A stretch of 64,000 nucleotides of DNA from Flavisolibacter longurius (GTDB lineage Bacteria; Bacteroidota; Bacteroidia; Chitinophagales; Chitinophagaceae): assembly GCA_014163555.1 (NCBI GenBank), contig JACJGO010000027.1:1-64000 (forward strand), read 5' to 3'. The notes below the pieces were generated by a model that had not been told where the DNA came from, did no database searches, and saw nothing but the letters and a program-made list of their open reading frames with translations. Positions 30,312 to 41,122 of the stretch are shown here, one piece after another; the first letter of the stretch is position 1, and the number at the start of each line of letters is the position of its first letter. The position numbers and the translations under genes are program-made.

Positions 30312-33300
30312 ATGCTTGCCAGAACTTTTTTCTCCGTCAAAATCTGCTGTGTACTTTTCCTGTTGACTGTTGCCTGTACATCCAAAAAAAAGGACACCAT
30401 TTTTTCCAAACTCGAACCATCGGCATCCGGCATCCATTTTCGCAACGAAATTCAGGATACGGATTCCACCAATTCCATCATCAATGAGTTTGGCTACATG
30501 GGCGGTGGCGTTGGTGTTGGAGACTTTAATAACGACGGATTAAAGGACCTGGTGTTTACAGCCAACCAGGTGAGTTCTCGGATCTACATCAACAAAGGAG
30601 AAAATAAGTTTGAAGACATTACGGACAAAGCGGGTTTTAAAACAGACGTATGGGCAACTGGGGTAAGTATTGTTGATGTGAACAACGACGGCTACGATGA
30701 TATTTATGTTTGCACATTTGGTAAAAACCTTTTGCAGCGATCGAAAAATTTACTCTTTGTCAACCAGCGAAACCTCACGTTTAAAGAACAGGCGGCGGAA
30801 TATGGTCTGGCCGATACCGGCTACTCCTCGCAAGCCGTTTTTTTTGATTACGACCGGGACGGCGACCTGGATATGTATCTCGCCAATTATTCGTTCAACA
30901 ACAGCAACGTTAATGCAAACAATATTCTGCCAAGAGACCGGTCGGGCAATTCAATCGCCAACGACCGGCTTTACCGCAACGATGGCGATTCGGCCGTTGC
31001 AGGCCATCCGCGTTTTAGCGATGTAACCTTAACAGCTGGCATCAAAGACGATGGTTATGGACTTGGTGTTTCAGTAAGTGATTTCAACAACGATGGCTGG
31101 CCCGACATCTACGTAGCCAACGATTTTGTTTCAAACGATTACCTCTGGTTGAATAACCAGAACGGAACCTTCACCAACCGCATCGACAAATCCTTGCGGC
31201 ACCAAAGCTATTCCAGCATGGGTGTGGATGCGGCGGACCTGAACAACGACGGTCTTTCTGATGTTGTCACTCTGGACATGCTACCGGAAGAAAACGAGCG
31301 AAAAAAGACATCGTTCTTCTTCATGAATTATGAGCGTTACCAGGCTGAACGCTTTAAAGGCTATGAACCGTCTTTCATGCGAAACATGCTGCAGTTGAAC
31401 AACGGCAACCGCTTTGTTGGTGATACCGCGGTACCTTTTTTTAGCGAGATCGGGCAGATGGCCGGTATTGCCGCCACCGACTGGAGCTGGAGTGTGTTGC
31501 TGGCTGATTACAACAACGACGGCCGCAAAGACATGCACATTACCAACGGCGTGGGAAGGGATTTTATCAACGCCGACTTTTTGGAATACAGCCAGGAAGC
31601 GTTCACCACGATTTCCGATAAAAAAGAACAGCAAAAAGCCATCAAGCAAAAGCTGGCCAGCCTCAACGAAGTGGCGCTTCGCAATTACCTCTACAAAAAC
31701 AACAACGACTATTCGTTTCGTGATATTTCTGTCGATGCCGGCATTGATGAACCTTCACTTTCGAATGGTGCGGCGTATGCTGATTTGGACAACGACGGCG
31801 ACCTTGACCTTATCGTTAACAACATCAACAAGGAAGTGTTTGTTTTTATCAACAACACCGTAACAAATGAAAAACCTGTTGATGTCCATTTTTTGAAACT
31901 GGTGCTGAAGGGAGAGGAGGGCAACCGCCGCGGCGTAGGTACGAAGGTTTGTCTTTTCCAGAATGGCGCCATGCAAATGGCCGAACAAAACCCGGTGCGG
32001 GGTTATTTTTCATCAGTTGACCAGGACTTGTTTTTTGGATTGGGCAAGAATGCAAACATTGACTCGCTTGTTGTGATCTGGCCCAACGGGAGACAGCAAT
32101 CGTTATCCGGAATTCCGGCTGATACAACAGTGACATTGGAACAAAAAAACGCAGCGGAAATGGTGGAGGATGCGAATGCCAATTCCGCATTCCTGTTTAC
32201 TGATATTACTTCATCAGCAGGCATCTCTTTCCGGCATGCAGAATACGAATACAACGATTTTGCCAACCAGCGCCTGCTGCCGCAAAAGTTTTCGCAAATG
32301 GGACCTTATCTCGCTACCGGCGACGTTAACAGCGATGGCACAACAGACTTTTTTATTGGCGCAGGCGGCGGCTTTTCAGGTAAACTTTTCCTGCAGGGAC
32401 AAAACCAGTTTCTTGCAAATGAGCTGGCGAATTCAACCAATCCAACCGACGATATGGATTGCCTGCTGTTTGATGCTGATGGCGATGGCGACCAGGACTT
32501 GTTGCTAACCGCTGGTGATGTGCAACTGCCACCCGATGATTCGGCTTATCGGCCGCGACTTTTTCTAAACAACGGCAAAGGGCAGTTCACATTAAATCAT
32601 GCCGCTATTCCGGCCAACGCAAAAACCATTGCCGGTTCGGTTAGCGCAGGCGATTACGACAGGGATGGTGATATGGACTTGTTTATTGGCGGACGTGTTT
32701 CTAGCCAATACCCCATGTCGCCGCAAAGTTTCCTGCTGCAAAATAACGGCGGCGTTTTTTCGGATGTAACGAAAACCGCTTGTCCGCAATTGCAACAAGC
32801 AGGCATGATCACTTCTTCCGCATGGATGGATGTTGATGGCGATGGCCGAAAAGACCTGGTGATTGCCGGCGACTGGATGCCCTTGCGTTTCTTCCATGCT
32901 ACCGGTGGAAAGCTTACGGAAATAACAGCAGCCACCGGCTTAACCGGAATGAACGGCATGTGGCGCAGCCTGGCTGTTGCCGATATCGATGGTGATGGCG
33001 ATGAAGATATTATTGCCGGCAATCTGGGCCAGAATTGTCTTTACCATGCTTCGGGAGAGCAACCCATGGCGCTGTATGCAAAAGACCTTGACGGCAACGG
33101 CAGCATCGATCCTATTTTCTTTTACCACATCAAAGGCGCCGACGGAAAAAAACAATTGTATCCGGCTATTAGCCGTGCACAGTTTGCCGACCAGGTGCCG
33201 GCCATCCGCAAACAGTTTTTGCAGGCAAAAGATTATGCAAAAGCCTCGTTCAATGAAATTTTTACAGGGTCCAAAAAAGACGGACTGCAACAGCTTACCT

Positions 33301-33725
33301 GCGAGGAAACACGCAGTTGCTTTTTCGAAAACTTGGGCGGCGGGAAATTTAAAAAACAGGCACTGCCTGTAGAAGCGCAGTTTGCCCCGGTAAATGCCAT
33401 TGTTTGCGATGATTTTGACGGGGATGGCTATACTGATCTTTTGCTGGCCGGCAATGAGTACCAATCGGAAGTAATGACAGGCCGGTATGATGCTTCGTAT
33501 GGTTGTTTTTTGAAAGGAGGAAAGGACAAAACGTTTCGCTTTGTGCCGCCAACCAGCAGCGGGTTTTTAATAGATGGTGATGTGAAAGACATGGCGGTTA
33601 TCCAGGGACCGAAAGGCGAGAAGCGGTTGCTGGTGGCTGTCAACAACGATTCGCTCCGGGTGTTCCGGATCAAGCCAAATCTGTTAACCGTTTCAAAGCG
33701 TACGTTCAATTTGTCAGCAAACTAG
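30312..33725 (+). CDS. FG-GAP/VCBS-repeat lipoprotein with ASPIC/UnbV domain (CRTAC1-like)
   Basis: This protein of 1137 residues has a lipoprotein signal with lipobox TVAC (Cys22), so it should sit on the outer membrane, probably at the surface. It holds many FG-GAP propeller blades with calcium-loop motifs such as DFNNDGLKDLVF, DVNNDGYDDIYV, DYDRDGDLDMYLANY and DIDGDGDEDII. An ASPIC/UnbV domain lies near residues 525-605 (RRGVGTKVCLFQNG, DSLVVIWPNGRQQ). Such proteins often follow SusD genes in Bacteroidota. A role in binding or holding glycan is plausible but unproven. It is not a recognised hydrolase; the blade pattern resembles integrin-alpha propellers. Confidence 0.85.
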   Translation: MLARTFFSVKICCVLFLLTVACTSKKKDTIFSKLEPSASGIHFRNEIQDTDSTNSIINEFGYMGGGVGVGDFNNDGLKDLVFTANQVSSRIYINKGENKFEDITDKAGFKTDVWATGVSIVDVNNDGYDDIYVCTFGKNLLQRSKNLLFVNQRNLTFKEQAAEYGLADTGYSSQAVFFDYDRDGDLDMYLANYSFNNSNVNANNILPRDRSGNSIANDRLYRNDGDSAVAGHPRFSDVTLTAGIKDDGYGLGVSVSDFNNDGWPDIYVANDFVSNDYLWLNNQNGTFTNRIDKSLRHQSYSSMGVDAADLNNDGLSDVVTLDMLPEENERKKTSFFFMNYERYQAERFKGYEPSFMRNMLQLNNGNRFVGDTAVPFFSEIGQMAGIAATDWSWSVLLADYNNDGRKDMHITNGVGRDFINADFLEYSQEAFTTISDKKEQQKAIKQKLASLNEVALRNYLYKNNNDYSFRDISVDAGIDEPSLSNGAAYADLDNDGDLDLIVNNINKEVFVFINNTVTNEKPVDVHFLKLVLKGEEGNRRGVGTKVCLFQNGAMQMAEQNPVRGYFSSVDQDLFFGLGKNANIDSLVVIWPNGRQQSLSGIPADTTVTLEQKNAAEMVEDANANSAFLFTDITSSAGISFRHAEYEYNDFANQRLLPQKFSQMGPYLATGDVNSDGTTDFFIGAGGGFSGKLFLQGQNQFLANELANSTNPTDDMDCLLFDADGDGDQDLLLTAGDVQLPPDDSAYRPRLFLNNGKGQFTLNHAAIPANAKTIAGSVSAGDYDRDGDMDLFIGGRVSSQYPMSPQSFLLQNNGGVFSDVTKTACPQLQQAGMITSSAWMDVDGDGRKDLVIAGDWMPLRFFHATGGKLTEITAATGLTGMNGMWRSLAVADIDGDGDEDIIAGNLGQNCLYHASGEQPMALYAKDLDGNGSIDPIFFYHIKGADGKKQLYPAISRAQFADQVPAIRKQFLQAKDYAKASFNEIFTGSKKDGLQQLTCEETRSCFFENLGGGKFKKQALPVEAQFAPVNAIVCDDFDGDGYTDLLLAGNEYQSEVMTGRYDASYGCFLKGGKDKTFRFVPPTSSGFLIDGDVKDMAVIQGPKGEKRLLVAVNNDSLRVFRIKPNLLTVSKRTFNLSAN

Positions 33726-33863
33726 CATGCCGCAGAACATTTCACCCATAAAATTCACCAAATGCACCATTCAAAAAAAGGTCATTGCTGGAAATTTAAA
33801 CACTGATGAAGCAGGCAGCTTTGCTCTATACTGTCTGCGCCACTACACCTAATTAACGAACCG

Positions 33864-33884
33864 GCACCGGCATCAACCCGGTGC
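33864..33884 (+). promoter_or_regulatory. GC-rich hairpin in the GH3 leader
   Basis: GCACCGG (33864-33870) pairs with CCGGTGC (33878-33884) over a 7-nt loop, 39 bp before the GH3 start codon. There is no T tract. It could affect translation or RNA stability, or be the remnant of a terminator for the gene before it. Confidence 0.3.
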
Positions 33885-33923
33885 TTCGGCACCTGCACGG
33901 CAGGCCGTTTTAACGAAGGCAAT

Positions 33924-36515
33924 ATGAAACTGACATTTGTACTGGCACTTTTTCTTTCCACCATTTGCGCCGCGCAAAAGCTGCCCTATCAAAATGGGGC
34001 ACTCAAAACCGAAGCAAGAATCAAAGACTTGATTTCCCGCTTAACCTTGGAAGAAAAAGCCCTGTTGATGCAGGACCAGTCGCCGGCCATCCCGCGACTT
34101 GGAATCAAAAAATTCAACTGGTGGAGTGAAGCCTTGCACGGCCTGGCAAACAACGACAGTGTAACGGTGTTTCCCGAACCGGTTGGCATGGCAGCATCTT
34201 TCAACGATGCCCTCGTGTACAAAATTTTTAACGCGGTTTCCGATGAAACCCGTGCAAAATATAACCAGGCGCAAAGGCGCGGCCAGGAAAACCGGCGCTT
34301 TCTCAGTCTATCGGTGTGGACGCCCAACGTAAATATTTTTCGTGATCCGCGGTGGGGCCGCGGGCAGGAAACCTACGGCGAAGATCCTTACCTCACGTCC
34401 CGCATGGGCATTTCGGTGGTGAAAGGTTTACAAGGCCCGGCCGATGCGAAATACCGCAAGCTGCTGGCCTGCGCCAAACACTACGCGGTGCATTCCGGTC
34501 CGGAGTGGAGTCGCCACCACCTGAACTTAAACAATGTGAATCCCCGCGATTTGTGGGAAACCTACCTGCCGGCTTTTAAAGCACTCGTAACAAAAGCCGA
34601 TGTGCGGCAGGTGATGTGTGCCTACCAGCGCCTGGACGATGATCCCTGTTGCGGCAACACCCGCTTGTTGCAAACCATCCTTCGCGACCAATGGGGCTAC
34701 AAACATTTGGTGGTGGCCGACTGTGGCGCCGTTACCGATTTTTACACCAGTCATAAAGTGTCTTCCGGTCCGGTGCATGCCTCGGCAAAAGCAATGCTTG
34801 CCGGCACCGATGTGGAATGTGTTTGGGCCGGTTATGCATACGCAAATTTGCCCGAAGCCGTGCAGCGGGGACTTCTTACGGAACAAGAGATCGACAAACA
34901 CTTGACAAGGGTATTGGACGGACGCTTTGCACTGGGTGAGATGGATGATGATGCGTTGGTTCCGTGGACAAAAATCCCGGCGTCCATCATTAACAACAAT
35001 GAACACCGTAGCCTGGCACTGGACATGGCCCGCCAGTCAATGACGCTTCTGCAAAACAAAAACAATCTTTTGCCGCTGGGGAAATCGATGAAGAAGATCG
35101 CGGTGATTGGTCCCAATGCCGACAACGAACCGATGCTCTGGGGAAATTACAACGGAACGCCGGTCCGCACTATCACCATTTTGAATGGCATTAAAAGCAA
35201 GTTGACGGATGGCAGTATCGTGTACGACAAAGCCACGGATTTAGTGGAGAACAAAGTGACGCAAAGTTATTTTTCACGAACGCAGAAAGACGGTAAAAAA
35301 GGCTTTAAAGCCACCTATTGGAACAACCCCGAAATGACCGGCAATGTTGTTGCAACCGACCAGATTGTAAACCCGCTGAAACTAACCACGGCCGGCCAGC
35401 ACGAATTTGCTTCCGGCGTAAAACTCGAAGGTTTTTCTGCCCATTACGAAACCGAATTCGAAGCACCGGAAACCGAAGAAATTGTTTTTAAAGTAGGTGC
35501 CACCGGCCGGTTTGAACTATTGGTGAACGACAGCATGCTGGCACGCTACGGCAACTGGCGAACGCTTCCTTCCCGCATTCCTTACAACGTGGAAAAAGGA
35601 AAGAAATACAAATTTCTCATTCGGTATGCCCAGTTGAACAACTGGCAGGCCAACCTTGAATTTGATTTTGGAAAAGAGCTGGACATCGATTTTTCGGGTC
35701 TTGTCAACAAGGTGAAAGATGCGGAGGTTGTGGTGTTTGTCGGCGGACTTTCCACCTTGCTGGAAGGGGAGGAAATGCCGGTATCGTATCCCGGTTTTAA
35801 AGGCGGCGACAGAACCGATATTCAACTGCCCGAAGTACAGCGCAACTGCATCAAAGCGCTGAAAGCTGCCGGCAAGAAAGTGGTGTTTGTGAACTGCTCG
35901 GGTTCTGCCATTGGCCTGGTTCCTGAAACCGAAAATGCCGATGCCATTCTGCAGGCCTGGTATGGCGGCGAGTCGGGCGGACAAGCCGTTGCTGATGTGT
36001 TGTTCGGCGATTACAATCCTGCCGGAAAACTGCCCGTTACGTTTTACAAAGACACCACGCAGCTACCCGATTTTGAAGATTACACCATGAAGGGAAGAAC
36101 TTATCGTTTTCTTACATCAGCACCGCTGTTTCCGTTTGGTTTTGGCTTGAGCTATACAACGTTCGCTATCGGTAACGCAAAGTTGGCGAAAGCTGCTGTG
36201 CGCAAAAATGAGACGGTACAATTAACCATTCCAATTTCCAATACCGGCAACCGCAGTGGTGTGGAAGTGTTGCAGGTATATGTGCGCAAAGCCGGTGACG
36301 ATGATGGTCCGTTGAAAACCTTGCGGGCTTTTCAGCGGGTAGAGCTGGCGGCCGGCCAAAGCAAGCAGGTTTCGTTGTCGTTAGGGGCAGATGCGTTTGA
36401 ATTTTTCGACCGGAAATCGGGCAAGATGACCGTAGCTGCGGAGGACTATGAAATCTGGTACGGCAACAGTTCGGCAACTACTGATTTAAAGAAAGCAACG
36501 GTTTCTGTTCAATAA
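33924..36515 (+). CDS. GH3 beta-xylosidase / beta-glucosidase with PA14 insert, secreted
   Basis: This 863-residue retaining exo-glycosidase has a signal peptide ending LSTICAAQ. The GH3 N-domain (about 25-330) has nucleophile Asp266 in VVADCGAVTDF, preceded by CAKHYAVHSGPEWSRH. The GH3 C-domain starts near 375 (VIGPNADNEP) and is interrupted at about 445-600 by a PA14-like beta domain (KATYWNNPEMTG). It resumes with LLEGEEMPVSYPGFKGGDRT (acid/base Glu in EGEE, about 614-617). An Fn3-like domain ends the protein. PA14-containing GH3s are frequent among plant-wall xylosidases and glucosidases. It probably heads the esterase operon, 57 bp upstream of the first esterase. Confidence 0.93.
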   Translation: MKLTFVLALFLSTICAAQKLPYQNGALKTEARIKDLISRLTLEEKALLMQDQSPAIPRLGIKKFNWWSEALHGLANNDSVTVFPEPVGMAASFNDALVYKIFNAVSDETRAKYNQAQRRGQENRRFLSLSVWTPNVNIFRDPRWGRGQETYGEDPYLTSRMGISVVKGLQGPADAKYRKLLACAKHYAVHSGPEWSRHHLNLNNVNPRDLWETYLPAFKALVTKADVRQVMCAYQRLDDDPCCGNTRLLQTILRDQWGYKHLVVADCGAVTDFYTSHKVSSGPVHASAKAMLAGTDVECVWAGYAYANLPEAVQRGLLTEQEIDKHLTRVLDGRFALGEMDDDALVPWTKIPASIINNNEHRSLALDMARQSMTLLQNKNNLLPLGKSMKKIAVIGPNADNEPMLWGNYNGTPVRTITILNGIKSKLTDGSIVYDKATDLVENKVTQSYFSRTQKDGKKGFKATYWNNPEMTGNVVATDQIVNPLKLTTAGQHEFASGVKLEGFSAHYETEFEAPETEEIVFKVGATGRFELLVNDSMLARYGNWRTLPSRIPYNVEKGKKYKFLIRYAQLNNWQANLEFDFGKELDIDFSGLVNKVKDAEVVVFVGGLSTLLEGEEMPVSYPGFKGGDRTDIQLPEVQRNCIKALKAAGKKVVFVNCSGSAIGLVPETENADAILQAWYGGESGGQAVADVLFGDYNPAGKLPVTFYKDTTQLPDFEDYTMKGRTYRFLTSAPLFPFGFGLSYTTFAIGNAKLAKAAVRKNETVQLTIPISNTGNRSGVEVLQVYVRKAGDDDGPLKTLRAFQRVELAAGQSKQVSLSLGADAFEFFDRKSGKMTVAAEDYEIWYGNSSATTDLKKATVSVQ

Positions 36516-36566
36516 AACAAAACAGAAATTATTAGAAAGTTTGATTCTTCTTCTCATCTTAAATAG

Positions 36567-37703
<1,137 letters not shown>

Positions 37704-37779
37704 TTTTTGTTGTAAGAAAGGATGCCGTTGCAAATGATCTTTTAAAAGAAAAAAGCCCCTAAAAAGAGCAATTTTCCTG

Positions 37780-38721
37780 ATGAAAAATAGTCACCTACAA
37801 TTTGTTTTACTGAAATCTTTCCTGCGCAGCAGCAAACCTGGTTTGTTGGCCCTGGTGTTTTTCATTGCATCAGCTTTCGTAGTTCATACACAGGAAGTGG
37901 TGCCGATTTACCCCAGCGCTATTCCCAATGCAAAAGAGATGGGCAAAAAAGAGAGCTATGGCAACGGAATGTTTCGCGGTGTAACCAAACCCACACTGGA
38001 GATCTATCTTCCGGCAAAAGACAAAAGCACCGGCACGGCAATCGTCATCATTCCCGGTGGCGGTTACAGCGTGGTGGTTTATGACGGCGAAGGCCGCTCC
38101 ACGGCCAAAAGATTTGCAGAAAAAGGTATTGCCGCCTTTGTACTGAAATACCGCCTGCCCGATGATTCAACAATGGTGAATAAAACAATTGGTCCCTTGC
38201 AGGATGCACAACAGGCCATCAAATTTGTGCGGGAGAATGCCGATAGGTGGGGCGTTGATAAAAAGAAGATCGGCATTATTGGCTTTTCAGCCGGTGGCCA
38301 CCTCGCCGCAACAGTAGCCACGCAGTTTGCAAGGCCGCAGGTTGAAAATAAAGCAGGCACCAGTCTTCGTCCTGATTTCCAGGCGCTGGTGTACCCAGTT
38401 ATCAGCATGCAGGACAGCCTGACGCATACTGATTCAAGAAGGGCTTTGCTGGGTGCTTCGCCAACCGACGCTACAAAAAAACTTTATTCTGCAGAGCAAC
38501 AAGTAACGGCAGATTCACCGCCGGCTTATCTCACCCATGCCACCGATGATGCCCTGGTGGACGTAACCAACTGCGTGGCTTATTTCAATGCCCTGCGGCA
38601 GAAAAAAGTACCGGTGGAAATGCACATTTACCAGAAGGGTGGCCACGGTTTTATTTTCCGGCAACCCGATTGGATGGAACCGTTGTTTTTATGGCTGAAG
38701 AAAAACGGCTGGATGCCGTAG
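37780..38721 (+). CDS. Alpha/beta-hydrolase, carbohydrate esterase-like (BD-FAE/acetyl-xylan esterase type)
   Basis: This 313-residue serine hydrolase has an N-terminal signal or anchor segment (LLALVFFIASAFVVHTQ) and lacks the E-set domain of its neighbours. The oxyanion region is IVIIPGGGYSVVVYDGEGR. Nucleophile Ser170 lies in GFSAGGHLAATVATQ, the acid in HATDDALVDV and the His in YQKGGHGFIF. This pattern matches the BD-FAE / bifunctional acetyl-xylan and feruloyl esterase group, often annotated as endo-1,4-beta-xylanase B-like. It lies 76 bp after one CE1 esterase and 51 bp before the next, so its job is probably deacylation of the same glycan. Confidence 0.88.
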   Translation: MKNSHLQFVLLKSFLRSSKPGLLALVFFIASAFVVHTQEVVPIYPSAIPNAKEMGKKESYGNGMFRGVTKPTLEIYLPAKDKSTGTAIVIIPGGGYSVVVYDGEGRSTAKRFAEKGIAAFVLKYRLPDDSTMVNKTIGPLQDAQQAIKFVRENADRWGVDKKKIGIIGFSAGGHLAATVATQFARPQVENKAGTSLRPDFQALVYPVISMQDSLTHTDSRRALLGASPTDATKKLYSAEQQVTADSPPAYLTHATDDALVDVTNCVAYFNALRQKKVPVEMHIYQKGGHGFIFRQPDWMEPLFLWLKKNGWMP

Positions 38722-38772
38722 TGATAAAAATGATTTCATATCACAGCTTCCATTGAAAAATAAAATACGGCT

Positions 38773-39900
38773 ATGAATAAGATTGAAATAAAAAAGGCCT
38801 GGCTTTGCACCGCTTTGCTGGTTATATCAGCAACGGTTTTTGGCCAGCCGCCACGCATTCCGCAGTTTGTTTCGCCGCAGGTGAACAGCGATAACACGGT
38901 AGTGTTTCGCCTGTATGCACCTGCTGCAAAAGAAGTGAAACTGAGTACCCAGTTTCAACAGGGCAATGCACCTATGACAAAGGACAGCAGCGGCGTTTGG
39001 CAGGTTACACTGGGACCGGCAAAGCCTGATATGTATCCGTACAATTTTATCGTGGATGGCATGTCGGTTGCCGACCCGCGGAATTCAGCCATCTTTCCCA
39101 ACGAAGGCTTTCAAAGCAGCATTGTTGAAATCACGGGCAGCACGCCGCTGGTGCACTCGGTACAAAACGTTCCGCATGGCACGGTGTCGTATCGCTACTA
39201 CCATTCGCCGGAGCTGGGCGCACGACCGGTGGTAATTTACACGCCACCTGGTTACGAAAAAAAAGCTTCAAAAAAATACCCTGTTCTTTACCTGTTGCAT
39301 GGCACTACCGATACCGAAGAAACTTGGACGAAAGTAGGCCGCGCCAACATCATCCTCGACAACCTGATTGCACAAAGCAAGGCCGTTCCTATGATTGTTG
39401 TGATGCCCTATGGGCGGGCTTTTCCAACCATCAGTAAATCGGCGGGCAGCCTGCGCAACTGGGACAACCTGCAGGAAATCAAAAAAGATTTTCTTGGCCT
39501 GCTCATTCCTTTTGTTGAACAGAATTACCGGGTGAAAGCCGACAACGACAGCCGCGCCATTGCAGGCTTTTCCGGCGGTGGTGGTACATCGCTGTTTTTA
39601 GGACTGAACAACCCCGATCTTTTCCGTTCAGTAATAGGTTTTGCGCCGGGTATGCTGAAAGAAGAATTCGACCGGAACAACGCTGTGGCTTTTGCCAATC
39701 CGGCCGTTACCAACCAGCGACTAAAACTGTTTTGGATAGGCGTTGGCAAAGAAGACATGCTATATCCCGTGATAAACGATTACCTGAAAGTGCTGGATGA
39801 AAAAGGCATCAAACACGAAACCTTTTTTTCCGAGGGCGGCCACACGTGGATGAATTGTAAACTGTTCCTGTCAACCGTGGCGCAAAAGCTGTTCAGGTAG
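38773..39900 (+). CDS. CE1-type esterase with N-terminal E-set domain (tandem copy 2)
   Basis: This 375-residue secreted esterase has a signal peptide ending ISATVFGQ and an E-set domain (about 30-115; TVVFRLYAPAAKEVKLSTQF). Catalytic-domain landmarks are VIYTPPGYEKKASKKYPVLY, TTDTEETWTKVGRANIILDN, nucleophile Ser267 in GFSGGGGTS and the His in SEGGHTWMNC. It is a clear paralogue of the next two esterase genes, with the same block order and near-identical core motifs. The glycine-rich elbow (GFSGGGG) replaces GLSMGG of the first copy, which hints at altered specificity. Confidence 0.88.
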   Translation: MNKIEIKKAWLCTALLVISATVFGQPPRIPQFVSPQVNSDNTVVFRLYAPAAKEVKLSTQFQQGNAPMTKDSSGVWQVTLGPAKPDMYPYNFIVDGMSVADPRNSAIFPNEGFQSSIVEITGSTPLVHSVQNVPHGTVSYRYYHSPELGARPVVIYTPPGYEKKASKKYPVLYLLHGTTDTEETWTKVGRANIILDNLIAQSKAVPMIVVMPYGRAFPTISKSAGSLRNWDNLQEIKKDFLGLLIPFVEQNYRVKADNDSRAIAGFSGGGGTSLFLGLNNPDLFRSVIGFAPGMLKEEFDRNNAVAFANPAVTNQRLKLFWIGVGKEDMLYPVINDYLKVLDEKGIKHETFFSEGGHTWMNCKLFLSTVAQKLFR

Positions 39901-39943
39901 CATTGTCATCCTCATTTCTTCACGTCAAAATAGTTTAGCCAAC

Positions 39944-41107
39944 ATGCATACAAAACGTTTCTGGTCCTTCTTTTTCGCGGCGGCCGCCGTTTGTTTTTCC
40001 GGCACCGTGAAAGCCCAGCCGCCGAGTGGGCCGTTCGTGGTGTCGCCGCAGGTATTGCCAGATAAGAAAGTTACGTTTCGCTACCTGGCGCCAGCGGCAA
40101 AAGAAGTTAAGCTGGATGGCGGCCAGTTTGGTGCTTCCGGTGTGCCTATGAAAAAAGACAGCATCGGCATCTGGAGTGTTACCGTTGGACCCATACGGCC
40201 GGATATTTATCCTTATGGTTTTGTGGTGGATGGCGTGACGGTGATGGACCCTGCCAATGAAGATTTTTTTCCAAATGAACGCTTCAAAGCAAGCTTGGTG
40301 GATGTACCCGGCTTTACGCCGCTTATTCATGCGGTGCGTGATGTGCCGCATGGTACGGTAAGCTACGAGTATTACCCTTCTTCCGAAGGTACAACCGGGC
40401 AGTTGCTTGTGTACACGCCGCCAGGTTACGATAAGAACAAAACAAAAAAATACCCGGTCTTTTACCTGATCAGCGGCACTACGGACACAGAGGAAACCTG
40501 GTTCAAAGTTGGCCGCACCAACTTCATTCTTGACAACCTCATTGCCGAAGGGAAGGCAAAACCGATGATCATTGTGATGCCGTACGGAAATGTAGCGGCA
40601 AGAATTGCCGAGCAAAAAGGCGGCGCCAAACCGGCCGATCCAAGAGGACGGGAAAGCGCCGATGCCATGGCCCGCATGAGGCAGTTTGCCGACGACATGA
40701 CGAAGAACATCATTCCTTACATCGACAGGAGTTACCGCACACTGGCCAACCGCGAAAGCCGCGCCATTGGTGGTTTTTCCCGCGGTGGCGGACAAACCCT
40801 GCGCACTGCCTTCTGGAACATGGACAAATTTGCCTGGATCTGTTGCTACAGCGCCTACCTGCCGCCCAGTGAAATGGAAAGCAGCTACGCATCGCTTGTT
40901 TCCAATCCATCTGCTATGAACCAGCAATTAAAACTGCTGTGGGTGGGTGTGGGCAACGAAGACTTTTTGTACAACGACACCGCCGAATTTCTCAACTATC
41001 TCTCGGGTAAAAAAATCAACTACAAAAGCCTTGTTACCGGTGGCGGACATACGTGGATGAACACCAAAGTGTTTTTGGCGGAAACCGCCCAACTGCTTTT
41101 TAAATAA
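39944..41107 (+). CDS. CE1-type esterase with N-terminal E-set domain (tandem copy 3)
   Basis: This 387-residue secreted paralogue has a signal peptide ending GTVKAQ and an E-set domain (about 25-115; KVTFRYLAPAAKEVKLDGGQ). The catalytic domain has [40 protein letters not shown], nucleophile Ser279 in GFSRGGGQTLRTA and the His in TGGGHTWMNTKVF. Relative to copy 2 it has an insertion of charged residues (near EQKGGAKPADPRGRESADAM) before the strand leading to the nucleophile. An Arg follows the nucleophile. It starts 43 bp after copy 2 and ends 15 bp before copy 4. Confidence 0.88.
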   Translation: MHTKRFWSFFFAAAAVCFSGTVKAQPPSGPFVVSPQVLPDKKVTFRYLAPAAKEVKLDGGQFGASGVPMKKDSIGIWSVTVGPIRPDIYPYGFVVDGVTVMDPANEDFFPNERFKASLVDVPGFTPLIHAVRDVPHGTVSYEYYPSSEGTTGQLLVYTPPGYDKNKTKKYPVFYLISGTTDTEETWFKVGRTNFILDNLIAEGKAKPMIIVMPYGNVAARIAEQKGGAKPADPRGRESADAMARMRQFADDMTKNIIPYIDRSYRTLANRESRAIGGFSRGGGQTLRTAFWNMDKFAWICCYSAYLPPSEMESSYASLVSNPSAMNQQLKLLWVGVGNEDFLYNDTAEFLNYLSGKKINYKSLVTGGGHTWMNTKVFLAETAQLLFK

Positions 41108-41122
41108 CCAAACCTTTTTTTC

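Noticed and set aside
39935-40927. Minus-strand frame of 330 codons opposite the third CE1 esterase
   Set aside because: It mirrors the esterase coding strand, has no recognisable motif and would overlap a gene with intact catalytic residues.
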